A program made the position numbers and the translations under genes. Source: Orobanche coerulescens (taxonomy: Eukaryota; Streptophyta; Magnoliopsida; Lamiales; Orobanchaceae). Taken from it: 64,000 bases of DNA. The notes under the pieces are model-generated. The model was not told the origin of the DNA. It saw nothing but the letters and a program-made list of their open reading frames with translations, and did no database searches. Shown piece after piece: positions 1-10,436 of the stretch (the stretch's first letter is position 1; each line of letters starts with the position of its first letter). The stretch spans positions 15,299,001 through 15,363,000 of the forward strand of contig CM065804.1 of NCBI GenBank assembly GCA_033398695.1, in the 5' to 3' direction.

Positions 1-1190
1 TGAATAACCCAATAGGAAACCATACCAAATCACATGTCCTCGTGACAACAGTCATGGAACCATTCCATACCACAACCATAAGTTATCCAGGCATCGGGCT
101 AACAAGCCACGAACCTCGGAGTCCCCGCAAGACATACCCGATGATAACCCCACAAGTTATCTCGGCATCGGGCTAGCAAGCCCCGAACCTCGGAGTCCCC
201 GCAAGACATACCCGGATTGGATAACCCTACGGTCACGCCCGACCCATACTAGCAAGTATGGATCCCGGAGATTCAACAATCCTACCCGGAGGCACATCAC
301 TATCAACGATCACATAACAATGAGCAGAATATCAATCCAAGCAACACTTAAACATCACAACCTCCTTTCAAAGGAGTATCAACTAATATCACACCCAATA
401 CGTTCTTACCGAACAAATACACATAACAATACGTAATCCCCGGCAAAGGATTACAGTTTATTAAACTCACTCAAAGTGGTCATAGCATCTTTTCAACATA
501 CAAAACCAACACACATATCCCGAGAACACATATATTCACGAAGTACACGAATTATCGTTGAAAGACAACATTTATCGAGAACATACCGATCCCTTTTTAC
601 ATTCATTAAACATTGGGTTTCGTATATAATCATTTATCAATAATTACGCCTACGAAACATGAAACGTATGGACAAGATACTTGCCTCGATATCACGAGCA
701 ACGAAACGACGAACGGGCGCGATCGGGCAACCTTCGAACCTCCAAAAACGATCAAGACTTCGACAGCCCACGAATACTACGAAAATAGCATCACCACAAT
801 TCAATAACACTAATCGAAATCCGAAACGATCCTAAAAACGACAAGGATCTAGTATTCTCAAAGAAATCAAGAATCGTTGATCCGGACGATAAAAGTCGAT
901 GAACGGTTAACAAAATCTGAAGATTACGGTCAAGACAAACAAGAACAAATAACCGATCGGATGAGATCGGTCAAGAATCACAAATCCAAGCAAAAACCCC
1001 AAATTTAAGAAAATAGGGTTCTAACAAGAGATTACCTTGATTTGGACCAAGAAGACGATTAGATGTTGTTAAACATCTACAAATCCACTCAAAGATGAAG
1101 CTAGAAGAAAAGGATCGGTCCTACTCGCCTGGATCTCACTCCCGGAAGAGATGAAGAAAAGTGGGAAAATGACGACTTAATGCTGCCCAA

Positions 1191-1200
1191 GATTTATATC
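1191..1200 (-). promoter_or_regulatory. TATA box of TE-A 3' LTR
   Basis: GATATAAATC on minus lies six bases downstream of the first palindrome. The other LTR copy has AAGATAAATA at 6981-6990 in the same place. It is inferred to be the element promoter from its position; no start site is shown. Confidence 0.55.
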
Positions 1201-1206
1201 GATGAG

Positions 1207-1575
1207 ATTAGCGTGCGCTAATCATCCTTCATTAGCGTGCGCTAACGGTCAACGCTCGGAGAAACCGCCTATAATACGCTTAGCGTGCGCTAGCTAAAAG
1301 CCGTAGCGTGCGCTAACGGGTCACAAAACCATCCGGTAGCCTGGATGTAACCGCACTTGCCGGGTAGCGTGCGCTAGAAAGAAGAGAGAGCGTGCGCTAA
1401 GCGGTCGATAGCGTGCGCTAGCTATCGGCCTTAGCGTGCGCTAACAAAGCTCAGCCCGATCCGGTAGCTACCGGATCGCCTCTGATCGCCGATTAGCGTG
1501 CGCTACACATTCATGGCGTGCGCTAACCACCACGCAAATGGCGTGCGCTATGCCTCAAGCATTAGCGTGCGTTAC
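1207..1575. repeat. Palindrome array TTAGCGTGCGCTAA, about 12 copies
   Basis: A 14-bp interrupted palindrome (TTAGCG-TG-CGCTAA) and close variants recur about every 30 bp. Copies start near 1208, 1231, 1279, 1302, 1364, 1389, 1409, 1431, 1493, 1515, 1539 and 1562. The array fills the promoter-proximal U3 and stops six bases before the TATA box. Other LTR families in this window have different palindromes in the same slot. Confidence 0.9.
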
Positions 1576-1741
1576 ACCATCAAAACTCAAAAACTCACAT
1601 AGTGATCCGAAATGCCTCCAAACACATGCCCCAATAATGCACGACCAAAATATGGCACAAAATTCCAACGATGAGGACAATGAAAATCCGATAAAACCCA
1701 GAAAACCCATCGAATCCGGAATAAAGATCTCGGGTATTACA

Positions 1742-1776
1742 TTCTACCCCTCAAAAAAGAAGTTTCGTCCATGAAA
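1742..1776 (-). other. TE-A polypurine tract and adjacent dyad
   Basis: On minus the bases before the 3' LTR are purine-rich (TTTTTTGAGGGGTAGAA), as expected for a plus-strand primer. Just upstream is GTTTC-GTCCAT-GAAAC, a weakened version of the GTTTCG/CGAAAC hairpin found in the same place in TE-B and TE-I. Confidence 0.75.
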
Positions 1777-2558
1777 CTTGAAACATAAAACGAATAACGC
1801 AAAACAATTCCGGATGGCACAAGATATCCGTTATCGACAAGGTGAAACGAATCACATGCGGACGTGTCTGCTACCATGCATGTCGTTACGTCAGAAATAT
1901 AATGTAACGCGATTTAACAAAATCAATATGGTTGACCATCCGAGCGACGCCAATCACAATGCGATCTAATCGCCGAACAAATACGAAATTCCACAACACG
2001 AGGATTGGGAGGTCGAAAATGAAGCAAATTTCCCGAACTTAAGGAAATCACGAAGGAGTCCGAACGCTCAACAATTACGAAACGAGATCAACAAAAATCG
2101 AACCATCAAACGATTGAGTTACAACGATCGAGACAACAACAGTCGATCAATCATGTTCGAATCACGACGAACAATAATACTCAAACAACAACCCCAAAGT
2201 TCACATCTCGACTCGAGACAATATACGATCCGGTGAAGACAACAAGATGTGTATTCACATAAGATCCACAGGAAAGGGAATAGCAATTGGAAAGTCATAG
2301 CGACAAACGGTTTATTCTGAAACAATACTACAACTCGTTTGATCAACCAAAAGCACAAGACAGGACAAGTTCAGAAAATATCAACGAACATAAACGATTC
2401 GACAGAGTCGAAAGTACAGAGTTCAAAATCCGATTCACTTCGAATAAAAGAAGTTAATCTCCGGAATATCAAAACAACAAAATGAGTGAAATAACATAAC
2501 AAACATCTGATAGGATAAGCCACTCAGGGTTTCTCGGAGTCGATCCAGATGTCGGTGC
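1777..2558 (-). other. TE-A non-coding segment between gag and polypurine tract
   Basis: This segment stands where pol would be in an autonomous element. No protease, RT, RNase H or integrase motif was seen in any frame. The stretch at about 2220-2390, read on minus, is recognisably similar to 52720-52890 in TE-I (shared CTATTCCCTTTCCTGTGGAT), so it is a conserved part of a non-autonomous family and not random filler. Confidence 0.7.
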
Positions 2559-3581
2559 TCAAGTCCGTGCCCCGGAAGGCTCGGAAACCATCTCGCAAAA
2601 CTGAACTCGGTGCCCCTCGAGTCCACACCTGTAACACGTTACTGGCGGAGAAGGACAATGTGCACGAACATGTCCCGCCACATTACAGTTAAAACATCTC
2701 CTGGCTTTACCAGGAGTCAGAACAGAAGACTTGGAATTCTCAGTTCCACGCATCGAGCGATGGAGCTTCACAGCGGAAAGGCTACGACATTGAAAACTAG
2801 AAATACCAACTCCTGCACCGTCCACACGGTCATCGGACTTCCTCTGCTTCTTCGACTCGGGCACACGCTCCGACGATAACGAAGTTAGTTCACGGGCTAA
2901 TGCTCGATCTTGATAGTCCCTCAACGAGGTGCAATTGAATCCCGACATATACACGCGAATATCCGGCTTCATCCGTCTGTCAAAGTGTAGGATTCTCTCT
3001 TCCTCGGTTCTCACCCGGTCTCGCACATAACTGAGTTGTTTGCTATAATCGATGATAGCTTGCGACACCGATATATCTTGCGGTTCTGCCAAGTAGAATT
3101 CGCGAATCCTCTGCTCTCTAATCGGTTTCGGACAGAACTCGGCTTCCATAAATGCTTGGAACTCCGCCCACGTGACATCACGATCACGAGGTTTAACAGC
3201 TTCCCACCAATTAGCGGCATCTTTGTCTAGAAGGTACTGAGCGATAGGTACGTTCCGCTCTTCAGGACATCCGACAGCCTCGAAAATCTTTCCCAACTGG
3301 AAAATCCAACCATCCCAGCCCAACGCATCCGCAGCACCGGCGAATCGAGGGGGATTCATACGAACTATCTCGCGAAGCCATTGATTTACACCAACGTTCT
3401 GACTCGCGTCAATGCTGCGTTGAACCACCTGGGTCAACTGAGTCATCTGAGTCGCTACTTGTTGCAATATAGTAGCAACACCCAAACTAAAATCATTCCC
3501 GGCGGCATTCTCTCGATTCCGCATCTGATCCCCGTGGCCATCAACACCACGGTTACGACCACGACCTCTGCCCCTCGGCAT
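2559..3581 (-). CDS. gag: TE-A Gag (capsid-nucleocapsid)
   Basis: This is an intact 340-residue Gag. The chosen start is the ATG at 3581 (MPRGRGRGRNRG); the frame stays open upstream without a better ATG. The N-terminus is Arg/Gly-rich. Residues about 90-225 form a Retrotrans_gag capsid domain (WWEAVKPRD, FYLAEPQ, and a basic stretch at FDRRMKPDIR). Two CCHC zinc knuckles of the CX2CX4HX4C type lie near residues 296-309 and 316-329, the nucleocapsid that binds RNA. The protein would assemble cytoplasmic particles packaging the element RNA. No pol follows, so reverse transcriptase and integrase must come from another element. The absence of stops or frameshifts suggests recent activity or selection on Gag. 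Confidence 0.88.
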   Translation of the reverse strand: MPRGRGRGRNRGVDGHGDQMRNRENAAGNDFSLGVATILQQVATQMTQLTQVVQRSIDASQNVGVNQWLREIVRMNPPRFAGAADALGWDGWIFQLGKIFEAVGCPEERNVPIAQYLLDKDAANWWEAVKPRDRDVTWAEFQAFMEAEFCPKPIREQRIREFYLAEPQDISVSQAIIDYSKQLSYVRDRVRTEEERILHFDRRMKPDIRVYMSGFNCTSLRDYQDRALARELTSLSSERVPESKKQRKSDDRVDGAGVGISSFQCRSLSAVKLHRSMRGTENSKSSVLTPGKARRCFNCNVAGHVRAHCPSPPVTCYRCGLEGHRVQFCEMVSEPSGART

Positions 3582-4917
3582 ACTAACAAACAACAACCTA
3601 TGGTAACGAAAGATCATGACACATAGCAAGATATTCACATCTCTGTCTTTAATCCAACATCATTAAATCATATACAGATTACCATTTAATTTCAGCTAGA
3701 GCACAATATACAAACTATTATACCAAAAATCTTCATTTATAATGCCGTTGTTATGCGATTTATAAATGCAATGAAATTAAAATCATCCATTATATCAAAA
3801 TCATTTTCTGTACGTTTTCCGCGCCGGATCCTACCAAGTTGAAAACCATTTTCAAAAACGTTCCAAAATGCCAAAAAGGCCGATGACGGTAATACTTTCC
3901 AAATACTCCCCAAAAGTCATTTTGAAATTTACACACGCAGCGGACAAGAACACAGTTCAAGTTACACATAACCACACACAACAATTGTTATTCATGAACA
4001 ACACATATAGAGTACGATCTCAAACGGTCAGCCTAACAATCGCAAAAGTTAGACTTACGGCCAGAATGTAGTTTCCGAGCTTCTGCTCAGACCGATTAAG
4101 GTATGATTTAACCGAGACTTAGCGTGCGCTAGCCATGCCACGTTAGCGCGCGCTAGCTATTCTCATCCAGCAACACATTCATGAACATATACCAAATAAT
4201 GCCAAAAGCCTAAGGTTACAAATAAACAACAACATATGAATCCAAACGCCAACAATTTACATTCTCACTATATATCGTTTAACCGAAAAAGTTGAAGGCG
4301 AAAGTCACGTCTCAAGTAAACTATTGATAGACCTCGTTTAAGCATTTAAAATCAAATTTTGAAAATTTTCAATGCAAGATGAAAATATAATATGTGTAGT
4401 TTGAATTCTCAAAATCTTTGATCTCGAGGTCATCATACGAAAATCATATCATTTTTCCTTCTCGAAGGATATTTTTAAATAGAATTTACGTGACTTCCCC
4501 AAAACATTTGAACTTGAAATACCACATTGATAAACTTTTATTGAGTAACCAATCCAAAACATCACTCCTGTAAAAACGATTTACACAAAGATGTAAATAT
4601 ATATATACATACATACCGGTACTACTCTTTATTCCAACACAATACGAGAATCAAACAAGTATGGAGTAAGTATTCACGAGGCACAATTAAACTCCACATA
4701 ATAACATAGAATCACATAAACTCGTATAATACGAGACACAACAAAGTAGGGAGACTTACATCCACAGATCGCACGAAGATGATGGTTGCGCCTCGATACT
4801 AATCACGACCGACAACTCAGACGACGCGTCGCGACACCACTCAGTCAGACCAAATCTGACAAGACAAGACCCGACAACACACAACTCAACCCGACAGCCT
4901 AGGTTTCCTCAACCTAA
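3582..4917 (-). other. TE-A 5' leader between PBS and gag
   Basis: This is about 1.3 kb of AT-rich untranslated leader with no supported gene. At 4117-4160 it carries two further copies of the LTR palindrome (TTAGCGTGCGCTAG and TTAGCGCGCGCTAG), so the motif is also present in transcribed, non-LTR sequence. Confidence 0.65.
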
Positions 4918-4929
4918 GCTCTGATACCA
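4904..4929 (-). other. TE-A primer-binding site and adjacent stem-loop
   Basis: On minus, TGGTATCAGAGC (4918-4929) follows the 5' LTR after five bases and matches the 3' end complement of initiator tRNA-Met, the usual primer in these elements. Directly after it comes TAGGTT-GAGGA-AACCTA, a six-pair stem-loop that recurs next to the PBS in TE-C and TE-I. Confidence 0.88.
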
Positions 4930-4934
4930 TATTC

Positions 4935-7531
4935 TGTAACACCCCCAAACCATTCGGGAATATTACGCCGCGCACCCTCTCCGCGAGGATCTACCAGGCT
5001 AAATACAAAACAATGCATCACTTCACATGCCGACATGGCTACGTAAAGGACCGTTAGACCGATTAGGTCTTATATCACAACACACACAACATTACATACA
5101 TGATACTTGCCCAGAACACATACCCACGCAGGGGCTAGAATACAATAACACTCCCATAAATCGGGTAACAACACATCGGAGGGATAACCAACATGACTCT
5201 ACCAAATACTCTACAATTGGTCTTCACGTGATTAGTATCTTCGTCTCCCATCATCCTTCGTATCGATCCTGTGATTCGCTCCCGCCTACTGCAAGTACAC
5301 GGACGCAATACTGGACATCCACCCCGAATACTCGGGGTTAGCAAACTCCACCGTTTTGCTAGTGCAAGTATAAAACCAAAAGTACAAGCCATACATAACT
5401 TGCTTCAAGAATATAAAATCTTGAATATATTTCCTGAGATAATTCACTTAATCAAAACAGTTTGATTTATAAAAGGTAGGAAAAGAACCATGTGTCTCAT
5501 ACAAAATATTTTACGGTCTCGGGAGTTTGAAAACATTTGGAAATAATGAATTCTCAAGTCTTTCGAAAACACTTGGGGACACGGCCCAAAATCATCTTTC
5601 CAAAATACGATTCCAATAATAAAACGCGGTTTCACAACCCAATTCACAACACACGGGGTCCAAGACCCAAATCATAAGCCACAGGGTCCACGACCCGAAT
5701 CACATAACACATGTTCCTAAGGATTATTCGCGTCCCGTGCTAACAAGCCACGAACCTCAGATGCTCCCATAGAACATACCCGAGTGAATAACCCAATAGG
5801 AAACCATACCAAATCACATGTCCTCGTGACAACGATCATGGAACCATTCCATACCACAACCATAAGTTATCCAGGCTTCGGGCTAACAAGCCACGAACCT
5901 CGGAGTCCCCGCAAGACATACCCGATGATAACCCCACAAGTTATCTCGGCATCGGGCTAGCAAGCCCCGAACCTCAGAGTCCCCGCAAGACATACCCGGA
6001 TTGGATAACCCTACGGTCACGCCCGACCCATACTAGCAAGTATGGATCCCGGAGATTCAACAATCCTACCCGGAGGCACATCACTATCAACGATCACATA
6101 ACAATGAGCAGAATATCAATCCAAGCAACACTTAAACATCACAACCTCCTTTCAAAGGAGTATCAACTAATATCACACCCAATACGTTCTTACCGAACAA
6201 ATACACATAACAATACGTAATCCCCGGCAAAGGATTACAGTCTATTAAACTCACTCAAAGTGGTCATAGCATATTTTCAACATACAAAACCAACACACAT
6301 ATCCCGAGAACACATATATTCACGAAGTACACGAATTATCGTTGAAAGACAACATTTATCGAGAACATACCGATCCCTTTTTACATTCATTAAACATTGG
6401 GTTTCGTATATAATCATTTATCAATAATTACGCCTACGAAACATGAAACGTATGGACAAGATACTTGCCTCGATATCACGAGCAACGAAACGACGAACGG
6501 GCGCGATCGGGCAACCTTCGAACCTCCAAAAATGATCAAGACTTCGACAGCCCACGAATACTACGAAAATAGCATCACCACAATTCAATAACACTAATCG
6601 AAATCCGAAACGATCCTAAAAACGACAAGGATCTAGTATTCTCAAAGAAATCAAGAATCGTTGATCCGGGCGATAAAAGTCGATGAACGGTTAACAAAAT
6701 CTAAAGATTACGGTCAAGACAAACAAGAACAAATAACCGATCGGATGAGATCGGTCAAGAATCACAAATCCAAGCAAAAACCCCAAATTTAAGAAAATAG
6801 GGTTCTAACAAGAGATTACCTTGATTTGGACCAAGAAGACGATTAGATGTTGTTAAACATCTACAAATCCACTCAAAGATGAAGCTAGAAGAAAAGGATC
6901 GGTCCTACTCGCCTCTGGATCTCACTCCCGTCGGAAGAGATGAAGAAAAGTGGGAAAATGACGACTTAATCGCCGCCCGGTATTTATCTTGGGCGATGTA
7001 TTAGCGTGCGCTAATCATCCTTCATTAGCGTGCGCTAACGGTCAACGCTCCGGAGAAACCGCCTATAACACGGTTAGCGTGCGCTAGCTAAAAGCCGTAG
7101 CGTGCGCTAACGGTCACAAAACGATCCGGAGCCTGGGCGAACCGCACCTGCCGGGTAGCGTGCGCTAGAAAGAAGAGAGAGCGTGCGCTAAGCAGTCGAT
7201 AGCGTGCGCTAGCTATCGGCCTTAGCGTGCGCTAACAAAGCTCGGTCGATCCGGTAGCTACCGGATCGCCTCTGATCGCCGGTTAGCGTGCGCTACACAT
7301 TCAGTAGCGTGCGCTAACCACCACGCAGTAGCGTGCGCTATGCCTCAAGCATTAGCGTGCGTTACACCACCAAAACTCAAAAACTCACATAGTGATCCGA
7401 AATGCCTCCAAACACATGCCCCAATAATGCACGACCAAAATATGGCACAAAATTCCAACTATGAGGACAATGACAATCCGATAAAACCCAGAAAACCCAT
7501 CGAATCCGGAATAAAGATCTCGGGTATTACA
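4935..7531 (-). repeat. TE-A 5' LTR, complete (2.6 kb)
   Basis: It begins TGTAACACCCCC and ends GGGTATTACA on plus (TG...CA). In element sense: U3 7531 to about 7000 with the palindrome array at 7001-7365, TATA-like box at 6981-6990, then about 2 kb of R/U5. A GC-rich repeat around 'CGAACCTC(A/G)GAGTCCCCGC' is tandemly repeated at about 5740-6000. Confidence 0.93.
7001..7365. repeat. Palindrome array in TE-A 5' LTR
   Basis: About twelve copies of TTAGCGTGCGCTAA-like palindromes are collinear with 1207-1575. Several small substitutions and indels distinguish the two arrays, whereas the flanking LTR sequence is nearly identical. Confidence 0.88.
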
Positions 7532-7644
7532 GTAACAAGCTCGAACCTTAACAAAAGGAACGATATACAAATCATCTCAAGTCGAACAATGGCCTAACAA
7601 TTCGGCCTACGGCCGAAAAGCTCAAACTAAACAAGCTGCCTGGA

Positions 7645-7852
7645 TTGCTTAGCGCGCGCTACGTACTCTACGTAACGTGCGCTAAGCTGGACTGTTAGCG
7701 TACGCTATCGTATAAGACTAGCGTGCGCTAGCCACGAACTGGCAGTCTGACTCGGCTGTCTCATAACGTACGCTACGTACGTTTTGTGCGAAAACCGAAC
7801 CTCGATAGCGCACGTTAACTCACACATGTTAGCGTGCGCTAATCTTGCATGG
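7645..7852. repeat. Palindrome array 2 in TE-B 3' LTR (transcribed part)
   Basis: About seven TAGCGTGCGCTA-type palindromes and variants (TTAGCGCGCGCTAC, TAACGTACGCTAC, TAGCGCACGTTAA). In element sense this array lies some 650-850 bases downstream of the TATA box, in R/U5. Confidence 0.85.
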
Positions 7853-8505
7853 CAGAATACTGCAAACCGAAAACTGGGTTGAATGGTGAAGAACTCATGA
7901 ATCCTATGGTGATATTACAAGTTATCCTCGGGCATATCATGCTAATAAGGTTTGTGGAAGTCCTATGATCATGAGATACGAATATACGGATAGTTATCTC
8001 CATATCATAATTCCTCTACGATCTTCAAGAAATAATCTAAGTTCCATCGTCTTACGTTCCAAAACACATGATTCCAACGTATACAACGTATCAACTGGGT
8101 AATATCCGATTACTTGATCATAAATCGATTTAAACATGCTTAGGAGTCCTTATAATAAGATGGTTCAAAGGTTCATTCGATATATAGTACCGATACGTCA
8201 AAAGTATCCTTCTAACCTGTGATGACCGATAAAAACGAAATACTTGCTATCCAAACATGATTCAAACTTCCTTAGGAACCTTACTAATCATTGGTGAAGA
8301 ATCACCTACCTCAAAGTAGTGAAGAACACGGATGAAAATGAAGCAATCCAACACCGAAGGCTTGAACACCAATCTCCAATGATATATGATCTTCAATCTC
8401 GAACTAGGTGGTTGATACGAAGTGTTTAGGACGAATGGAGTTATGTTTCAAGTGCAAGAGTTCGGGTTATGGGGAAGAAAGAATGAATTCACGAATAGGA
8501 TCTTT

Positions 8506-8515
8506 CCTATTTATA
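8506..8515 (-). promoter_or_regulatory. TATA box of TE-B LTR
   Basis: TATAAATAGG on minus, a strong plant TATA box, immediately downstream of palindrome array 1. In the right LTR the same place reads TTATAATTAGG-like sequence near 15655-15668. Confidence 0.7.
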
Positions 8516-8520
8516 ATAAA

Positions 8521-8834
8521 TGGCTATTAGCGCGCTATACCCTGTTCGTAGCGTGCGCTAACGGCTCACGATCTAAGCAGTACTCGGCACTTAGCGTGCG
8601 CTACGCATATACCTGTATCGTGCGCTAAGGCGTTGACTCGGCTTTTCCCGAAAGCCGTCCAGGTACATCCGACACGATCCGACAGGGGTCTCCCGGCCAG
8701 ATCTCACCTACCGCATGTCTCAATCAATCTGACCACGCATAGCGTGCGCTATTTACACTCTGTAGCGTGCGCTATGAAACCATGCTAGCGTACGCTACCC
8801 TTAGCCTGTAGCGTGCGCTACATGCACGAAATTT
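8521..8834. repeat. Palindrome array 1 in TE-B 3' LTR (U3)
   Basis: Eight palindromes related to TTAGCGTGCGCTAA in about 310 bp, ending within ten bases of the TATA box. Same motif as in TE-A, although the rest of the two LTRs differs. Confidence 0.87.
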
Positions 8835-8973
8835 CAACCTTTTAAATCACATACACGAAATTATATGCTCGACGACATCGGATTATGAAATACGGAGAAT
8901 AGTACTCATACAAAAGTACAATCATTACAATATCACAAGTTCCAATTACATAACAGAAATCTCGGGTATTACA

Positions 8974-9008
8974 TCCTTCCTCCCTAAAAAGAAGTTTCGT
9001 CCCGAAAC
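8974..9008 (-). other. TE-B polypurine tract and hairpin
   Basis: TTTTTAGGGAGGAAGGA on minus abuts the 3' LTR. Just before it is the hairpin GTTTCG-GGA-CGAAAC (8994-9008 as GTTTCGTCCCGAAAC on plus), overlapping the end of pol. Confidence 0.8.
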
Positions 9009-10400
9009 TTAGGATGAAAACAACTCCGGATATTTAGCCTTCATACCGTCCTCCGTTTCCCAAGTGGCCTCTTCGACTCCATGTCGTGACCATTGTACTT
9101 TAACCAAATGTATTGGTTTATTCCTCAATTGTTTGATCCGGCTCTCAAGTATCTTGATTGGTCTCTCTTCGAAGGTGCCATCATTAGCTATCTCGATCTC
9201 GTCGAAATCAATGACGTGACTGGGGTCCGGTACATACTTCCGCAGTTGGGATACGTGAAACACATTGTGAACATGACTCAGCGATGGCGGTAAGGCCAAC
9301 CTGTATGCTAAATCCCCAACTCTCTCTAGGATCTCAAATGGTCCGATATATCTCGGACTAAGCTTACCTCTTATCCCAAAACGGAAAATCCCTCGTGTAG
9401 GAGACACCTTTAATAGTACGTGGTCCCCAGCGTCGAACTCTAGAGGGCGACGACGTACATCTGCATAAGACTTTTGTCGACTCTGGGCAGTCAACAGTCT
9501 CTCTCGAATCACAGCTATCTTCTCTTGAGTCTGAATAATCAATTCCGGTTCCGTCCCGATCAAGTCCGAAGAGTCATCCCAACACAGGGGTGATCGGCAT
9601 CTCCTCCCGTACAAAGCTTCAAATGGTGCCATTCTAATAGAAGCATGCCAACTATTATTGTAAGTGAATTCGATCAAGGGCAAGTGAACTTCCCAATCAG
9701 TTGACCAATCCAACGCACAAGCTCTAAGCATGTCTTCTACAGTTTGAATAGTCCTTTCTGATGACCGTCTGTTTGGGGATGATAAGTCGTGCTAAAGTTG
9801 AGCTCGATCCCCAAAGCCTTGTGGATCGCCTTCCGTAGTGCGACACGAAACGACCATCTCGATACGAAATAATGGTCTTCGGCGTCCCATGCAATCTGAC
9901 TATCTCCGCAACAAATACTCGTGCCAATCTCTCGGGTCCCCATGTCTCTTTGATTCCTAGGAAATGAGCCGACTTGGTTAGTCGATCAACTACGACCCAA
10001 ATCATGTTCATTCCTGCTCTAGTCCTTGGCATACTGGTGATGAAATCCATCGAAATGTCCTCCCACTTCCATTCGGGGATCTAAGCGGCTTTAACATCCC
10101 GCAGTCGCCGATGCTCAATCTTGACTGTGACAAGTCAAACACTTGAAACGTACTGCTACGTCCTTCTTCATATTCCCCACCGGAAGTTTTGTTTAAGATC
10201 CTTATACATCTTATCACTGCCGGGTGAATAGAATAAGGCGCGCTATGAGCTTCTTTCGTAATAGTCCGTCTCAAATCATCATCGTCGAACGCAAAGTCGA
10301 CTCAAATCTCGAACTCCATCATCTTGTATCACGAATCGGGCTTTTCCTTTCTTTACTTCATCACATAATCGAAGGATCGGAGAATCGTCCAACCGCTTGG
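9009..10400 (-). pseudogene. pol: TE-B integrase with C-terminal chromodomain, degraded
   Basis: The integrase core begins near 10050 (MDFITSMPRTRAG, VVVDRLTKSAHF) and passes through TYHPQTDG near 9760. The first catalytic Asp is present, the second position reads SYRD in place of SDRD, and the region of the third acidic residue is altered by a frame change near 9730. An open C-terminal part (9731-9009, 240 codons) covers the GPF/Y-like region (YIGPFEILERVG) and a chromodomain (LVKVQWSRHGVEEATWE) that in active relatives directs insertion to heterochromatin. The HHCC domain upstream (10070-10400) is only faintly visible. Several frame breaks make this non-functional as read. Confidence 0.85.
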
Positions 10401-10436
10401 ACTTGATCTTCTCGACTAGTGATGAAGTCGGTTCCA

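Larger units (their letters stand above)
1..1741 (-). repeat. TE-A 3' LTR, partial
   Basis: This is the part of the LTR equivalent to 5785-7531 in the other copy. In element orientation it starts at 1741 with TGTAATACCCGAG, followed by U3, a palindrome array, a TATA-like box and the transcribed part. A GC-rich repeat around 'CGAACCTCGGAGTCCCCGC' occurs twice near 80-220. Differences from the other LTR are few outside the palindrome array, suggesting a young insertion. Confidence 0.92.
1..7531 (-). mobile_element. TE-A: gag-only (TR-GAG-like) LTR retrotransposon, left end outside window
   Basis: Two direct repeats (1-1741 and 5785-7531) are nearly identical and end in ...GGGTATTACA; the right copy begins with TGTAACACCC at 4935. 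The PBS, matching initiator tRNA-Met (TGGTATCAGAGC read on minus), adjoins the right LTR and a polypurine tract adjoins the left one, so the element reads on minus. The 3.2-kb interior holds only gag, with no protease, RT or integrase, which fits the TR-GAG class of non-autonomous elements. The right flank GTAAC (7532-7536) joins directly to TE-B LTR sequence. The intact TE-B LTR reads straight through GTAAC at 14689-14693, so TE-A inserted into TE-B. About 856 bp of the left LTR should lie before base 1. Confidence 0.9.
7532..8973 (-). repeat. TE-B 3' LTR, truncated by TE-A
   Basis: It is collinear with 14689-16124. The first 887 bases of the LTR (equivalent to 13802-14688) are missing here because TE-A inserted at GTAAC; they should lie left of TE-A, outside the window. 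It carries two palindrome arrays and a TATA box. Confidence 0.92.

Noticed and set aside
613..807. Conserved 64-codon frame present in both TE-A LTRs (also 6397-6591)
   Set aside because: The two copies are LTR duplicates, so conservation is trivial; antisense to the element, no domain.
1207..1575. Regularly spaced short repeats could suggest a CRISPR array
   Set aside because: Units are degenerate palindromes with irregular spacing in plant LTRs next to a TATA box; no cas genes and no uniform spacers.
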